The notes beneath the pieces were generated by a model that was given only the letters and a program-made list of their open reading frames with translations, had not been told where the DNA came from and did no database searches. The translations under genes were made by a program, and so were the position numbers. Below are positions 51,473 to 61,055 of a stretch of 64,000 nt of DNA, piece by piece. Position 1 is the first letter of the stretch. Each line of letters starts with the position of its first letter. The stretch spans positions 124,001-188,000 of the forward strand of contig CAJXOG010000001.1 in NCBI GenBank assembly GCA_913057775.1. The letters are read 5' to 3'. The stretch is from an uncultured Fodinibius sp. Lineage in GTDB: Bacteria > Bacteroidota > Rhodothermia > Balneolales > Balneolaceae.

Positions 51473-52567
51473 TCAGACATTAAAGCGGAAAAGCATTACA
51501 TCTCCATCCTGGACGATGTAATCTTTTCCCTCCTGACGCATTTCCCCCGCATTTTTAACCGCCTTTTCCGAACCGAGCTCTTTATAGGTCTCGTAGCTAA
51601 CGGTTTCAGCACGGATAAATCCGTGTTCAAAATCACTGTGAATTACGCCTGCCGCTTCGGGCGCTTTGGCTCCTTTTCGCACGGTCCAGGCTCGTGTTTC
51701 TTTTGGGCCTGTCGTAAAATAGGTAATCAGTCCCAGTTCTTTATAAGCTGCACGAATCAAACGCTCCAATCCTGCACTCTCTACCCCGAGTTCTTCCAAA
51801 AACATATGCCGCTCCTCTTCATCAAGTTCGGCGATTTCTTCCTCAATTTTAGCACAAAAGGTAACAACCTCATCATCAAACCTGGCGGCAATCTCTTTGA
51901 CCTGCTCTACCCATTCGTTTCCAGTATCAAGATCTTCTTCCGAAACATTGCAAGCGTAAAGTACCGGTTTCTCAGAAAGCAGAAATAACTCCTTGTACGC
52001 TTTGCGCTCTTCATTATCTGCATCGAAAGTACGGGCGGCATTGCCAACTTCAAGATGTTCTTTCAGGCGTTCTACAATTTCTAATTTCTCCAGCGTTTCT
52101 TTTTCACCGCTTTTGGCTTCTTTTTTTAGCTTCTCATAACGCTTCTCTACCGTTTCCAAATCTTTCAATATGAGCTCATCCTCGATAATATGAATATCAC
52201 GTTTGGGGTTTACATCCCCTTCTACATGAACCACGTTTTCATCATCAAAACAGCGAACCACATGTACAATTAAATCCACTTCGCGTATGTGAGACAGAAA
52301 AGCATTCCCTTTCCCCTTTCCTTCTGATGCTCCCTTCACCAGTCCGGCGATATCAACAAATTCCACACTTGTGGGTATTTTTTCTTCTGATCCCACAATA
52401 TTATATAACGTATCAAGTCGTTCATCGGGAACGGGCACTACGCCTATATTGGGATCAATAGTACAAAAAGGAAAGTTCGCCGCATCGGCACCTGCATCAC
52501 TTAAAGCATTAAATAAAGTAGACTTCCCTACATTAGGAAGTCCTACAATTCCACATCGTAAACTCAT
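51473..52567 (-). CDS. ychF: redox-regulated ATPase YchF (OLA1 family)
   Basis: A 364-residue Obg-related P-loop protein that prefers ATP to GTP and associates with the ribosome. G1 is GIVGLPNVGKSTLFNAL at 6-22, G3 DIAGLVKGASEGKG near 68, and the NKxD position is changed to YACNVSEEDL, typical of YchF. A helical hairpin spans about 130-200 and a TGS domain fills the C-terminus (TYFTTGPKETRAWTVRKGAK; IVQDGDVMLFRFNV). Length and order are standard. It stands on the minus strand next to the convergent serine hydrolase. Confidence 0.95.
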   Translation of the reverse strand: MSLRCGIVGLPNVGKSTLFNALSDAGADAANFPFCTIDPNIGVVPVPDERLDTLYNIVGSEEKIPTSVEFVDIAGLVKGASEGKGKGNAFLSHIREVDLIVHVVRCFDDENVVHVEGDVNPKRDIHIIEDELILKDLETVEKRYEKLKKEAKSGEKETLEKLEIVERLKEHLEVGNAARTFDADNEERKAYKELFLLSEKPVLYACNVSEEDLDTGNEWVEQVKEIAARFDDEVVTFCAKIEEEIAELDEEERHMFLEELGVESAGLERLIRAAYKELGLITYFTTGPKETRAWTVRKGAKAPEAAGVIHSDFEHGFIRAETVSYETYKELGSEKAVKNAGEMRQEGKDYIVQDGDVMLFRFNV

Positions 52568-52612
52568 GTATTACAATAAATTAAAAATATTAATCAATTA
52601 GTTTATAAAAGG

Positions 52613-53278
52613 TCAGTCAATTGCTGTTTGTTGCAGAAACTCTTCTTCGGGCAACTTCACAGCCGTTAATTTTCCGTATCCCACTCTGTCAAAAACACAG
52701 CCAGTATCTATTCCAATCATATTCTCTTTTTGAATAGGTTTAGGTCTAGGGGTATGTCCAAATACTACAGTCTTTTCCCAAGGGGTTTCAAAAGCATTTA
52801 GATGGGAGCGTTCCCACAAAAATTCCTGTACTTCATTTTCATCTTCTATACTATCTGCAATCGTCCTCGCGGGTGAAAGTCCGGCATGCACAAAAAAGTA
52901 GTTTTCGGTATCGTAATATAGACGGGTATTCTCGTAAAACTCTTTATGGCTGTCAGGCAGTTTCATTTCGCGCCCTTCTGACTCATATGACTCGATAGTA
53001 GCCCTTCCTCCATTCATAAACCACAAGTCTTTTTTATTGTGGTGTAGAGCATCCAACAGCATCTGTTCATGATTGCCCCGCAAAAAAACACAGTCGACCC
53101 TTTCTCTAAATTCCAACAGATAATCAACAACCTGTTTAGAGCCCGGCCCCCGATCGATATAATCTCCAACAAAAACGAACTGCCGATCGTAGAAAGGCTC
53201 CAATTTTTCCAGGAGTGCTTTCATAGAATGGAAACAACCATGGATATCACCAATCGCTATATATTTCGACTCACTCAC
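52613..53278 (-). CDS. PPP-family metallophosphatase (ApaH/PrpA-like)
   Basis: A 221-residue phosphoesterase with the PPP signature: GDIHGCFHSMKALL near 8, VGDYIDRGPGSKQVV near 37, LRGNHEQMLL near 67 and FVHAGLSP near 125, plus VFGHTPR near 167. Both diadenosine tetraphosphatases and Ser/Thr phosphatases share these motifs; length (221) fits the PrpA-like protein phosphatases better. The GTG start at 53278 has AAGGA nine bases upstream. It begins 12 bases after the nusB stop, so they are cotranscribed. Confidence 0.9.
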   Translation of the reverse strand: MSESKYIAIGDIHGCFHSMKALLEKLEPFYDRQFVFVGDYIDRGPGSKQVVDYLLEFRERVDCVFLRGNHEQMLLDALHHNKKDLWFMNGGRATIESYESEGREMKLPDSHKEFYENTRLYYDTENYFFVHAGLSPARTIADSIEDENEVQEFLWERSHLNAFETPWEKTVVFGHTPRPKPIQKENMIGIDTGCVFDRVGYGKLTAVKLPEEEFLQQTAID

Positions 53279-53290
53279 GATAGTATATCC

Positions 53291-53755
53291 TTATGATTTA
53301 AAGGAGGATTCAATAAGTCCACGTCCCTTTTTATTGATACGGCCATCATTATTGAGTTTTTCAAGCGCAGAATCTAAAATACCGTTGATAAAATTACCTG
53401 ACTTCTTAGTGGAATATTTCTTAGCAATCTCAATAGCCTCATTAATTGATACCTTGATCGGAATCTGCTCATAATATAAAAACTCAGCAATAGCTATGCG
53501 CAGCAGCAATCGATCGATAGCATTAAGCCGACCCAATCGCCAGTTATTTAGGTGCGCCTGGATAATTTCATCTATCTCATCTTGGTTATTCACAATTTTA
53601 AGAAACAGCCGTTCGGCAAATTTAAAGATCTCTGTATCATTCGATAGCCTCGGTTTTATCACCAACTTGATAATATCCTCCCATTTTCCTTTTCCAATCT
53701 CATTGGCATAAAGGGCCTGTAAAACTGCTTCTCGTGCTTCTCTGCGTTGAGCCAT
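53291..53755 (-). CDS. nusB: transcription antitermination factor NusB
   Basis: A 154-residue all-helical RNA-binding protein that with NusE (S10) binds boxA and keeps rRNA transcription going. It starts with the Arg-rich RREAREAVLQALYANEIG at about 3-20; LNNWRLGRLNAIDRLLLRIA near 68 and INEAIEIAKKYSTKKSGNFI near 108, with NGILDSAL, are the conserved helices. It lies 79 bases downstream of tRNA-Val with a terminator between. Confidence 0.93.
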   Translation of the reverse strand: MAQRREAREAVLQALYANEIGKGKWEDIIKLVIKPRLSNDTEIFKFAERLFLKIVNNQDEIDEIIQAHLNNWRLGRLNAIDRLLLRIAIAEFLYYEQIPIKVSINEAIEIAKKYSTKKSGNFINGILDSALEKLNNDGRINKKGRGLIESSFKS

Positions 53756-53784
53756 TTCTTTTTATTACCGTTTTAATCCGTCAA

Positions 53785-53824
53785 AATGAAAAAGCCTGTC
53801 ATACCCTTTTGGGCAACAGGCTTT
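53785..53824 (-). terminator. intrinsic terminator between tRNA-Val and nusB
   Basis: On the minus strand AAAGCCTGT (53824-53816) pairs with ACAGGCTTT (53799-53791); CCC/GGG pair inside. It is followed by TTTCATTTT. It ends the tRNA transcript. Confidence 0.75.
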
Positions 53825-53833
53825 AGCTGTATG

Positions 53834-53908
53834 TGGGTGCTACTGGATTCGAACCAGTGACCTCTACCGTGTCGGGGTAGCGCTCTAAACCAACTGAGCT
53901 AAGCACCC
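53834..53908 (-). tRNA. tRNA-Val (anticodon GAC)
   Basis: The minus strand gives a full cloverleaf: acceptor GGGTGCT/AGCACCC (7 pairs), D arm GCTC...GAGC, anticodon stem CTACC/GGTAG with loop CCGACAC, T arm ACTGG-TTCGAAT-CCAGT, and discriminator A; CCA is not encoded. Loop positions 34-36 read GAC (Val). Position 33 is C, where nearly all tRNAs have U; I checked the bases on the plus strand (GTGTCGGGG). An intrinsic terminator follows. Confidence 0.92.
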
Positions 53909-54092
53909 AAAATTAATGGGCATTACATCAATTCAAGAGCGCTAAATATACACATCTTTTACCTTTGATGACAACCTTGTTTCACCATTAATATTAGATC
54001 TAATTTTTAATGAAAGAGTTAACAAATTTATAACTCGCACAGCCATATACATTTTGTTTTATTGAACTTGGGATTCTAATACTAATAATTAT

Positions 54093-55019
54093 ATGATTAT
54101 GAAATTGCCAGCAATATTTCTTCGTATTACTCTTTCCTTAGTATTTGCTCTTCTATCCGGATGTCAAATGGGCGATTCCTCCCACATGAGTAAATCTCAA
54201 CAACGACAGATCCAATCGACCTTTAAGTCAATACAGAATTCTCATAAAACCCTGATTGATGCATACGAACAGGATTCTGCTTCGATGCCAGAAGAAATGA
54301 AAACGCTCTACTTACAGATGCAAAAGATGCATCGACAAATGACTAAAAATCACAATCACATGATGTCTGGCTACAAGAAAAAAGGAATGGGTATGCAACA
54401 GGATAACAAACAAATGAAAAAGCGCCGTCAGATGCGTAGGCGAATACAAAATAGAATGAGTCGGGAGTGGTACAGCCAACTGCAGAGCATGCATAATCAA
54501 ATGGCCCGCCAACATGAGCAAATGAATCGCCCCCAAAAAGCAAAGCAGCATCGAAAAATGGGTGAAGGCTACGGTAAGATGAAAAGCATGGTTCCCCGAA
54601 ACAATTCATCTTCGGAGGAGCCTGTCAATGAAAATGCAGATCCTGCCCTCTTAAACGGAGCTAACCTCTATACTCAAAACTGTGCCTCTTGCCATGGTAG
54701 CAATGCACAAGGAATCGGCAATGCGTTTCCTCCGCTTGTTAATTCAAAATGGATAACGGGTGAAAAGTCAGTTCCTATTCGAATAGTCATGGATGGATTG
54801 AGTGGCGAGATTCAAGTTAGTGGAACATCCTACAATGGAACAATGCCTTCTTTTAAAGCCCGACTCAGCATGGCAGAAATAGCGGCTATAATTAATTATC
54901 TGCGTGATAAAAGTGATGGAGATCATCCCCAAATAACCCAAGATGATGTAGTCGAAATATCCAATTCTTACCAAAATCGCAATCAGCCTTGGAGTCCGGA
55001 AGAACTATCAGGTAGATAA
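54093..55019 (+). CDS. Met/His-rich lipoprotein with C-terminal cytochrome c domain
   Basis: A 308-residue exported lipoprotein: signal with lipobox LLSGC (Cys24). Residues about 35-180 are helical and very rich in Met, His, Gln, Lys and Arg (for example MHRQMTKNHNHMMSGYK and SMHNQMARQHEQMN), with repeated Met-x-x-His/Met spacing that resembles copper-binding helices such as in DUF305 or CueO-like segments. A class I cytochrome c follows, with the haem motif CASCH (197-201) and GTMPSFKARLSMAEIAAI, where a Met serves as sixth ligand. So it may pass electrons and bind copper in the periplasm. It is divergent in layout from the efflux operon. Confidence 0.85.
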   Translation: MIMKLPAIFLRITLSLVFALLSGCQMGDSSHMSKSQQRQIQSTFKSIQNSHKTLIDAYEQDSASMPEEMKTLYLQMQKMHRQMTKNHNHMMSGYKKKGMGMQQDNKQMKKRRQMRRRIQNRMSREWYSQLQSMHNQMARQHEQMNRPQKAKQHRKMGEGYGKMKSMVPRNNSSSEEPVNENADPALLNGANLYTQNCASCHGSNAQGIGNAFPPLVNSKWITGEKSVPIRIVMDGLSGEIQVSGTSYNGTMPSFKARLSMAEIAAIINYLRDKSDGDHPQITQDDVVEISNSYQNRNQPWSPEELSGR

Positions 55020-55141
55020 TAATTCTTTCAATGAATCACCTGTAAAAAAGGGAAGTCACACCTATCACGGTACAAATCTCATTAGATCAAAGTAGGTGAT
55101 TACACTACTGTGCTTTAGGTTATGAGTTAAAACTCATTGTA

Positions 55142-56620
55142 TTAATTTTTGTTATTTATTTGAATATCAGATTTATTCCATCCACCACCCAATGCACGAT
55201 AAAGATCAACGCCAGCAGTTAATTGTTGTAGCTTATTATTGATATTGGATAATTGAGCTGACAAATAATTCTGCTGGGCTGTTAACACTTCGGTGTAATT
55301 CGCTTCACCGTATTGCAATAGCTCCCGAGAATACTCAACAGCATTTTGCAACGCTTCCAGTTGTTTTCTACTCAGATTTCTTTTTTCTTCTGCATTATTA
55401 TACGAACTCAACGCATTAGACACTTCACTGCTGGCATTAATGATTGTGCTACGAAGTTCTAATTTGGCCTGTTCTTGTCGGGCTTTACTTCGTTTTAACT
55501 GAGCTTTGTTTTGTCCCCTGTTAAAAATTGGCTGGGTAATACCGGCAATCAGGTTGTAGAATACCGAACCCGGCTGAAATAGATCATCCGTTTGCAGGCT
55601 TTGATACCCGCCTTCGGCTGTTAACCTAAGCGAAGGATAAAATTGTGCTCGGGCATTGTTTGTCAATTCAAATGCACTGCGAAATGAATGCTCAGCGGCA
55701 ATAATATCGGGACGATTTCTCAGCAATTGCGCCGGAACTCCGGTCGCAAGTGAATCTATAGGAGACTGCTCTTCCAAGCTGTTCCGTTTAATACTGCCGG
55801 GCGCACGACCAAGCAAAATGCTAAGTGCATGCTCTTGTTCTGAAATCTGTTGGCGTAATTCCGGGATCGTCACTTCAGCCGCATAACGATTGGCAATACT
55901 TTGCTGTAGCGATACGCCCGTTACCAATCCACTTTCTTTTAAACTTCTGATTGCTTCGACATCCTGTCTACGATTTTTGACCGTTTCTTTTGTTATTTCC
56001 AGCTGCTTATCAAGAGCTAACAATCGATAGTAGGAATTTGCCACTTGAGCTATGAGCCGTGTTTGCACCGCACGACGAGTAGCTTCTGCCCGTAATAAAG
56101 CTGCAAAACTTGCTTGTTTAGCACTTGTTAGTTTTCCCCAAACATCAAGCTCCCAGCTTGAACTCATCGAAACTGAATAACGCTCACTGGCTGGAATAGA
56201 TCCGACTCCTGCCCCTCCAAAGCTGCTCGCATTATCGGATTGTTCATTGTACGAGGCATTTGCTCCCAATGACAACGTTGGCAACATACTCATACGCCCC
56301 TGAAAAAAGTCAGCTTCCGCAACACGAATTTGCTCGATGGCACTCCGAAGCTGCAGGTTTTTTTTCAGCGCTTCCTGTATAAGGTCACGCAATTGCGGAT
56401 CCTTGAACACCTCTTCCCACGGCATATCGGCCAGCGTTGTGCTGTCCATCTTTACCTGCTCAAAGGGATACAACTCTTCGGTCTGCATTTCGGGCTGCTC
56501 ATACGATTTTGTGGCGATACATGACGACAGTGAAACCGTAATTACCAGCGAAGTTATCAATATTGAGAAATAACGAGAACACATATAGTTAGATAAATAA
56601 TTTTTCATTGCGTTAATCAC
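55142..56620 (-). CDS. TolC-type outer-membrane efflux lipoprotein (NodT/OprM family)
   Basis: A 492-residue outer-membrane channel subunit. A signal with lipobox SLSSC (near residue 34) is followed by two OEP repeats (about 60-260 and 275-480), with the helices NLQLRSAIEQIRVAEADFFQ and RAEATRRAVQTRLIAQVANS, plus LNN-x-LR-like RNRPDIIAAEHSFRSAFE. GTG at 56620 overlaps the RND stop by four bases (GTGA); ATG at 56608 is an alternative and would shorten the n-region. It is the last gene of the marR-MFP-RND-OMF operon. Confidence 0.9.
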   Translation of the reverse strand: MINAMKNYLSNYMCSRYFSILITSLVITVSLSSCIATKSYEQPEMQTEELYPFEQVKMDSTTLADMPWEEVFKDPQLRDLIQEALKKNLQLRSAIEQIRVAEADFFQGRMSMLPTLSLGANASYNEQSDNASSFGGAGVGSIPASERYSVSMSSSWELDVWGKLTSAKQASFAALLRAEATRRAVQTRLIAQVANSYYRLLALDKQLEITKETVKNRRQDVEAIRSLKESGLVTGVSLQQSIANRYAAEVTIPELRQQISEQEHALSILLGRAPGSIKRNSLEEQSPIDSLATGVPAQLLRNRPDIIAAEHSFRSAFELTNNARAQFYPSLRLTAEGGYQSLQTDDLFQPGSVFYNLIAGITQPIFNRGQNKAQLKRSKARQEQAKLELRSTIINASSEVSNALSSYNNAEEKRNLSRKQLEALQNAVEYSRELLQYGEANYTEVLTAQQNYLSAQLSNINNKLQQLTAGVDLYRALGGGWNKSDIQINNKN

Positions 56621-59600
56621 GGATTCAGAATTTCTTTTCTTCGTTTTTGAACAACTTCGGGCGGACCTGAAATCTTCTCCTGAAGCTTCTGAAATATGAT
56701 AAATAGTACCGGTATCACCAGCAATCCGATAAAGGTTCCAATAAACATTCCACCCGCCGTACCAATACCAATAGATTGATTAGCATTAGCGTTAATTCCA
56801 GTTGCCAGTGCCAATGGTAGTAACCCGGCAATAAAAGCAAAAGAAGTCATCAGGATTGGACGAAGGCGGGCTTCGGCCCCGTCAATAGCAGCCTTTACAA
56901 TGCTCATGCCTTCTTCTCTACGCCGCTGGAGCCCAAACTCTACCACCAAAATGGCGTTCTTAGCTAAGAGTCCCATCAACATAATAGCCGATATTTGCAG
57001 ATAGATATTATTGGCAACACCAAAGATATTGGCAAAAATAAATGATCCCATAAGACCAATAGGTAGCGGCAGAATTACGGCCCACGGAACTAAATAACTT
57101 TCATATTGGGCACTCAGCAAGAAGTAGACAAACAGAAGACAAAGCGCAAAAATTACGATTTCTTGACCGCTGGACTGACTTTCTTCCCTCGTCAGTCCGG
57201 AATAGGCATATGAATAGTCACCAGATATTTCTTCCTCAAAAATTTCTTCAATCGCCTGGATAGCATCACCGGAACTGTAGCCCGGATTTGTAGCACCGGT
57301 CACCTCCACAGAATTAAAGAGATTAAATCGCGATATGTTTTGGGGACCATATACGCGTTCGAGATCTACAAAAGAGCTCAGTGGCGCCATCTGTCCATTT
57401 TGATTTCGCACTGAAATCTGCTGTAAACTTTCTTCTGAACCCCGAGCTTCGGCGTCTGCCTGTACATAAACGCGATAAAGTTTACCAAAACGAGTAAAAT
57501 TGGAAACGTACAATCCACCGTAGTATGACTGCATAACATTCATGATTGACTGTACCGAAAAGCCGGCACGCTGGGCCTTTGGCACATCTACATTTACCAT
57601 GTATTGTGGATAATCAGTCTGGAAATAGGAATTCGCATATTGTATCTCAGGACGTTGAAATAGCTTTTGCTGGACTTTTTTGCTCACTTGATCCAACTGT
57701 TCTAGTGTACCACTCGCTCGATCCTGAATATTTACCGTGAAGCCGCTGGTATTTCCAAAACCCGATATTACCGGCGGTGCAAAAAAGGATATATTAGCCT
57801 CACTTAAACCCGAGGTTTTTTCTCTTAACAAGTTGATTGCTGCGTTAACATCCATATCTCGATCATCCCAATGCTTTAGTTTGCCAACAATAAATCCATA
57901 CTGACTTCCGGATCCACTAAGAAGTCCAAATCCAGAAATTGCCAGACGCGAATCAATAACTTCTGTATCCGCCATAATCTGATCGATCTCAGCCATTACA
58001 TCTTTGGTTCGATCCAGTGAAGCCGACGGCGGCAGACTTACATTTGCAAAGAATGTCCCCTGATCTTCATCCGGAACAAAACCGGTAGGTGTTGTTTGAA
58101 ACAAGAAGCCAAAAATTCCGATAGCGACAATAACAACCGCAACAGCCGCCCAGGCATTGCGTGTAAAAAAGCCAAGTACTTTCCGATACCGATATTTTCC
58201 TACATCAAAGACGGTGTTAAAAGCGATTGCAAAGCGATCAACAAAAGACTTGCTTTCACCGATCTGTTTTTGCTCGGGTTTAAGCACCAAAGCACACAAT
58301 GCCGGACTTAATGTCAGGGCGTTAACGGCAGATATAATAATGGCCGTTGCCAGGGTAATACCAAACTGTTGGAAGAATACTCCTGTAGATCCCGTTATGA
58401 ACGTTACGGGAACAAATATCGCTGCCATTACCAACGTAATAGAGACAATGGCGCCGGCAATTTCGTCCATCCCCTCTATAGCAGCCTCCATTCCCGACTC
58501 GGCCCCCTCCTCGAGTTTAGCGTGGATAATTTCCACCACAATGATGGCGTCATCCACCACAATACCAATTGCCAACACCAGCGCAAATAGCGTTAATAAA
58601 TTGACACTGTATCCAAATAGATTGAGGAAGAAAAAGGTACCGATAATGGAGACGGGTACAGCAATGGCTGGAATTAAGGTTGATCGCCAATCCTGCAAGA
58701 ATACAAATACCACAATAAATACAAGGATAAAGGCCTCTAAAAAGGTCACAAAAAGCTTGTCAATCGATGCCGTAAGAAAGCTGTTTGCATCAAAAACGGT
58801 AGTATATTCGATATCGTCCGGGAAATTCTCTGATGCTGCTTCAATTTCGGCCTTTACATTTTCGACCACTTCCTGGGCATTGGCGCCTGCTGTTTTAGAT
58901 ACAAACATCCCCACACTGGGTCCGCCGTTGGCGGTACTGTGGACGCTGTAATTTTGTGATCCCAACTCCACATCAGCAACATCTTTGAGGCGCAGCATCT
59001 CCCCGTTTTCTGATCCCTCACGAATAATAATATTCTCGTACTCAGGCGCCGTAGAAAGACGTCCCTTGTACTTCATCGTGTACTGGAAGGCCTGTCCGCT
59101 ATTTTCTCCGATAGTTCCGGGAGCCGCTACAAAACTTTGATCATTTAATGCGGCAATGACATCCGAAGGCACTAAATTATAGGATGTCATTTTATCCGGC
59201 TTCATCCAGATACGCATTGAATAGGTATTGGCTCCAAATGCATCTGCAGTTCCTACTCCATTTACGCGTTGCAGGCGGGGAATCAAATTAATTCGGGCAT
59301 AGTTTTCTAAAAAGGTACCGTCATGAGTCCCATCCGGACTATACATTGTGAAGATTAGCAGACGACTCGTCTGCTCTTTCTGCGTAGTTACACCCGTTTG
59401 AGTAACCTCCTGCGGCAGCAAATTGCTAGCCTGCGAAACACGGTTCTGCACATTTACCGCCGCAATATCAGGATCCGTACCAAGCTCAAAATAAACCTGT
59501 ATTTGAGCACGCCCGTTATTACTGGCCGTAGAACTCATATAGGTCATCCCCTCTACCCCGTTAATCTGCTCCTCGAGCGGAGCAACAACACTGTTTAAGA

Positions 59601-59769
59601 CTGTTTCGGCATTTGCACCGGGATAGGTTGCCGATACCTGGATAGTTGGCGGGGCAATCTCGGGATACAGGGAAACTGGCAGCGCATTATAGCCGAGGTA
59701 TCCTAAAATGACAAGAATAATAGAAATAACCGTTGATAGTACCGGTCGCTGTATAAATCGTTTAATCAT
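56617..59769 (-). CDS. RND multidrug efflux transporter permease (AcrB/HAE1 family)
   Basis: A 1050-residue proton-driven inner-membrane pump that takes up drugs or other hydrophobic compounds from the periplasm. It begins FIQRPVLSTVISIILVILGY, with the proton-relay Asp pair in IGIVVDDAIIVVE near 405, large periplasmic domains (about 30-330 and 555-860) and twelve helices. GPQNISRFNLFNSVEVTG near 790 and SYAYSGLTREESQSSGQEI near 840 are HAE1-type. Length (1050) matches AcrB. It lies 44 bases after the adaptor gene in one operon. Confidence 0.95.
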   Translation of the reverse strand: MIKRFIQRPVLSTVISIILVILGYLGYNALPVSLYPEIAPPTIQVSATYPGANAETVLNSVVAPLEEQINGVEGMTYMSSTASNNGRAQIQVYFELGTDPDIAAVNVQNRVSQASNLLPQEVTQTGVTTQKEQTSRLLIFTMYSPDGTHDGTFLENYARINLIPRLQRVNGVGTADAFGANTYSMRIWMKPDKMTSYNLVPSDVIAALNDQSFVAAPGTIGENSGQAFQYTMKYKGRLSTAPEYENIIIREGSENGEMLRLKDVADVELGSQNYSVHSTANGGPSVGMFVSKTAGANAQEVVENVKAEIEAASENFPDDIEYTTVFDANSFLTASIDKLFVTFLEAFILVFIVVFVFLQDWRSTLIPAIAVPVSIIGTFFFLNLFGYSVNLLTLFALVLAIGIVVDDAIIVVEIIHAKLEEGAESGMEAAIEGMDEIAGAIVSITLVMAAIFVPVTFITGSTGVFFQQFGITLATAIIISAVNALTLSPALCALVLKPEQKQIGESKSFVDRFAIAFNTVFDVGKYRYRKVLGFFTRNAWAAVAVVIVAIGIFGFLFQTTPTGFVPDEDQGTFFANVSLPPSASLDRTKDVMAEIDQIMADTEVIDSRLAISGFGLLSGSGSQYGFIVGKLKHWDDRDMDVNAAINLLREKTSGLSEANISFFAPPVISGFGNTSGFTVNIQDRASGTLEQLDQVSKKVQQKLFQRPEIQYANSYFQTDYPQYMVNVDVPKAQRAGFSVQSIMNVMQSYYGGLYVSNFTRFGKLYRVYVQADAEARGSEESLQQISVRNQNGQMAPLSSFVDLERVYGPQNISRFNLFNSVEVTGATNPGYSSGDAIQAIEEIFEEEISGDYSYAYSGLTREESQSSGQEIVIFALCLLFVYFLLSAQYESYLVPWAVILPLPIGLMGSFIFANIFGVANNIYLQISAIMLMGLLAKNAILVVEFGLQRRREEGMSIVKAAIDGAEARLRPILMTSFAFIAGLLPLALATGINANANQSIGIGTAGGMFIGTFIGLLVIPVLFIIFQKLQEKISGPPEVVQKRRKEILNP

Positions 59770-59813
59770 TATATCTGAATTCTAAACTAACAAAACTTTA
59801 ATTTGGCAGGGTA

Positions 59814-61001
59814 TTACTCGGAAGTTGTCAGAGACTGAAATAAACTGTCTGCATCAACAGGTTTTGGCTGGATTTTCGTACCGTCATCCAATTGACCAAT
59901 TCCCGAGCTAACAATGCGCTCTCCTTTAGAAAGCCCCTCGTTCACAACAAATAACTGTTTAGTATCAACAGGTAATAAGGATACTTCCCGACTTTCAACC
60001 GTATTATTATCCGTCACAACGTATGCAAATCGTTTATTTTGAATTTCGTAAGTGGCTTTTTTGGGGATTACAATAGCTGCCTCTTGGTTAAAAGGTATTT
60101 GCACATTGCCCGATCCACCACTTCGTAGAATTTCTTGGGGATTTGGGAACGTTGCACGAAAAGAAGCCGACCCGGTTTCTCTGTCTATCAATCCACTGGC
60201 CAGTTTAAGCTTTCCCTGATGCTCATATTTCGTATTATCTGCAAGCAACAGATTCACCTCGGGCATTTCTGCTACCTGTTGCTGGATCGTTTTATTTCCA
60301 CCATCACTGGAAACCGTCTGCGCCATCTCCAGCAGCTCTCGCTCACTCATAGAAAAATAAGCGTAGACTTCAGAAATATCAGAAACAACCGTCATTGGTT
60401 GAGCTATAGAGCTATTCACCAAACTTCCGATCCGATACGGTATGGTTCCAATAATTCCGGTAACAGGACTTTTGACCATGGTATATCCCAGATTTACCCG
60501 GGCATTTTTTAGTCGAGATTCAGCCTGGGCCAAAGCCGCCTGGTTCGACTCCAATTCATTCTTAGCTGATTGAAGTTGATACTGACTTACAATCTCTTTG
60601 TCTACCAGACTTTGCAGGCGCTCTACTTCATCCTCGGCTGTACTAACTCGGGCTTTTGCCGCCTGAATGTCAGCCTTTGCCGACCGTACCTCCTGTTGAT
60701 ACTCCTCATTATTAAGCGTAAACAGTACTTGGTCTTTGGACACCCAATCGCCTTCATCAACATGCATCTCTACAATATAACCCGGCACGCGGGGACGAAT
60801 TTCCACCGTTTGTTTCCCTTCCAGCGTAGCCGGATAAGTACTTGTCAACTCAATACTTCGGGGCTGAAGATCTAAAACAGGAAATTGCTGCACCTGCTGC
60901 TGCCCTTGCTGTCGGTTCGCATCCCCGCAAGAAAATAAAAAGAGCGGTATTAATGATATGACAAATAAATAGGTGATTCCCGAACTGTACGACTTGTTCA
61001 T
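59814..61001 (-). CDS. RND efflux periplasmic adaptor (AcrA/MexA family lipoprotein)
   Basis: A 395-residue membrane-fusion protein: lipobox LFLFSC near residue 25, lipoyl halves (IRPRVPGYIVEMHVDEGDWV near 68 and SPVTGIIGTIPYRIGSLVNS near 178), a coiled-coil hairpin between (about 100-165), a beta-barrel domain near 215-310 and the membrane-proximal domain ending VSSGIGQLDDGTKIQPKPVD. It joins the RND pump to the outer-membrane channel. Standard length. It starts 54 bases after the marR stop. Confidence 0.93.
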   Translation of the reverse strand: MNKSYSSGITYLFVISLIPLFLFSCGDANRQQGQQQVQQFPVLDLQPRSIELTSTYPATLEGKQTVEIRPRVPGYIVEMHVDEGDWVSKDQVLFTLNNEEYQQEVRSAKADIQAAKARVSTAEDEVERLQSLVDKEIVSQYQLQSAKNELESNQAALAQAESRLKNARVNLGYTMVKSPVTGIIGTIPYRIGSLVNSSIAQPMTVVSDISEVYAYFSMSERELLEMAQTVSSDGGNKTIQQQVAEMPEVNLLLADNTKYEHQGKLKLASGLIDRETGSASFRATFPNPQEILRSGGSGNVQIPFNQEAAIVIPKKATYEIQNKRFAYVVTDNNTVESREVSLLPVDTKQLFVVNEGLSKGERIVSSGIGQLDDGTKIQPKPVDADSLFQSLTTSE

Positions 61002-61055
61002 GTTACTTTTACTAATTCTGATTAATTATTACTGTCCTTTAATTGATAACGTCAA

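Noticed and set aside
55034-55137. AATCACCT...AGGTGATT and ATGAGTT-AA-AACTCAT repeats downstream of the TolC-type gene
   Set aside because: Possible as a terminator, but the first pair is 52 bases apart, the second has a 2-base loop, and neither has a T run.
58157-58951. 264-residue plus-strand frame
   Set aside because: It lies antisense within the RND permease gene, is Thr/Ala/Ser-rich without domain pattern, and follows from codon bias of the real gene.
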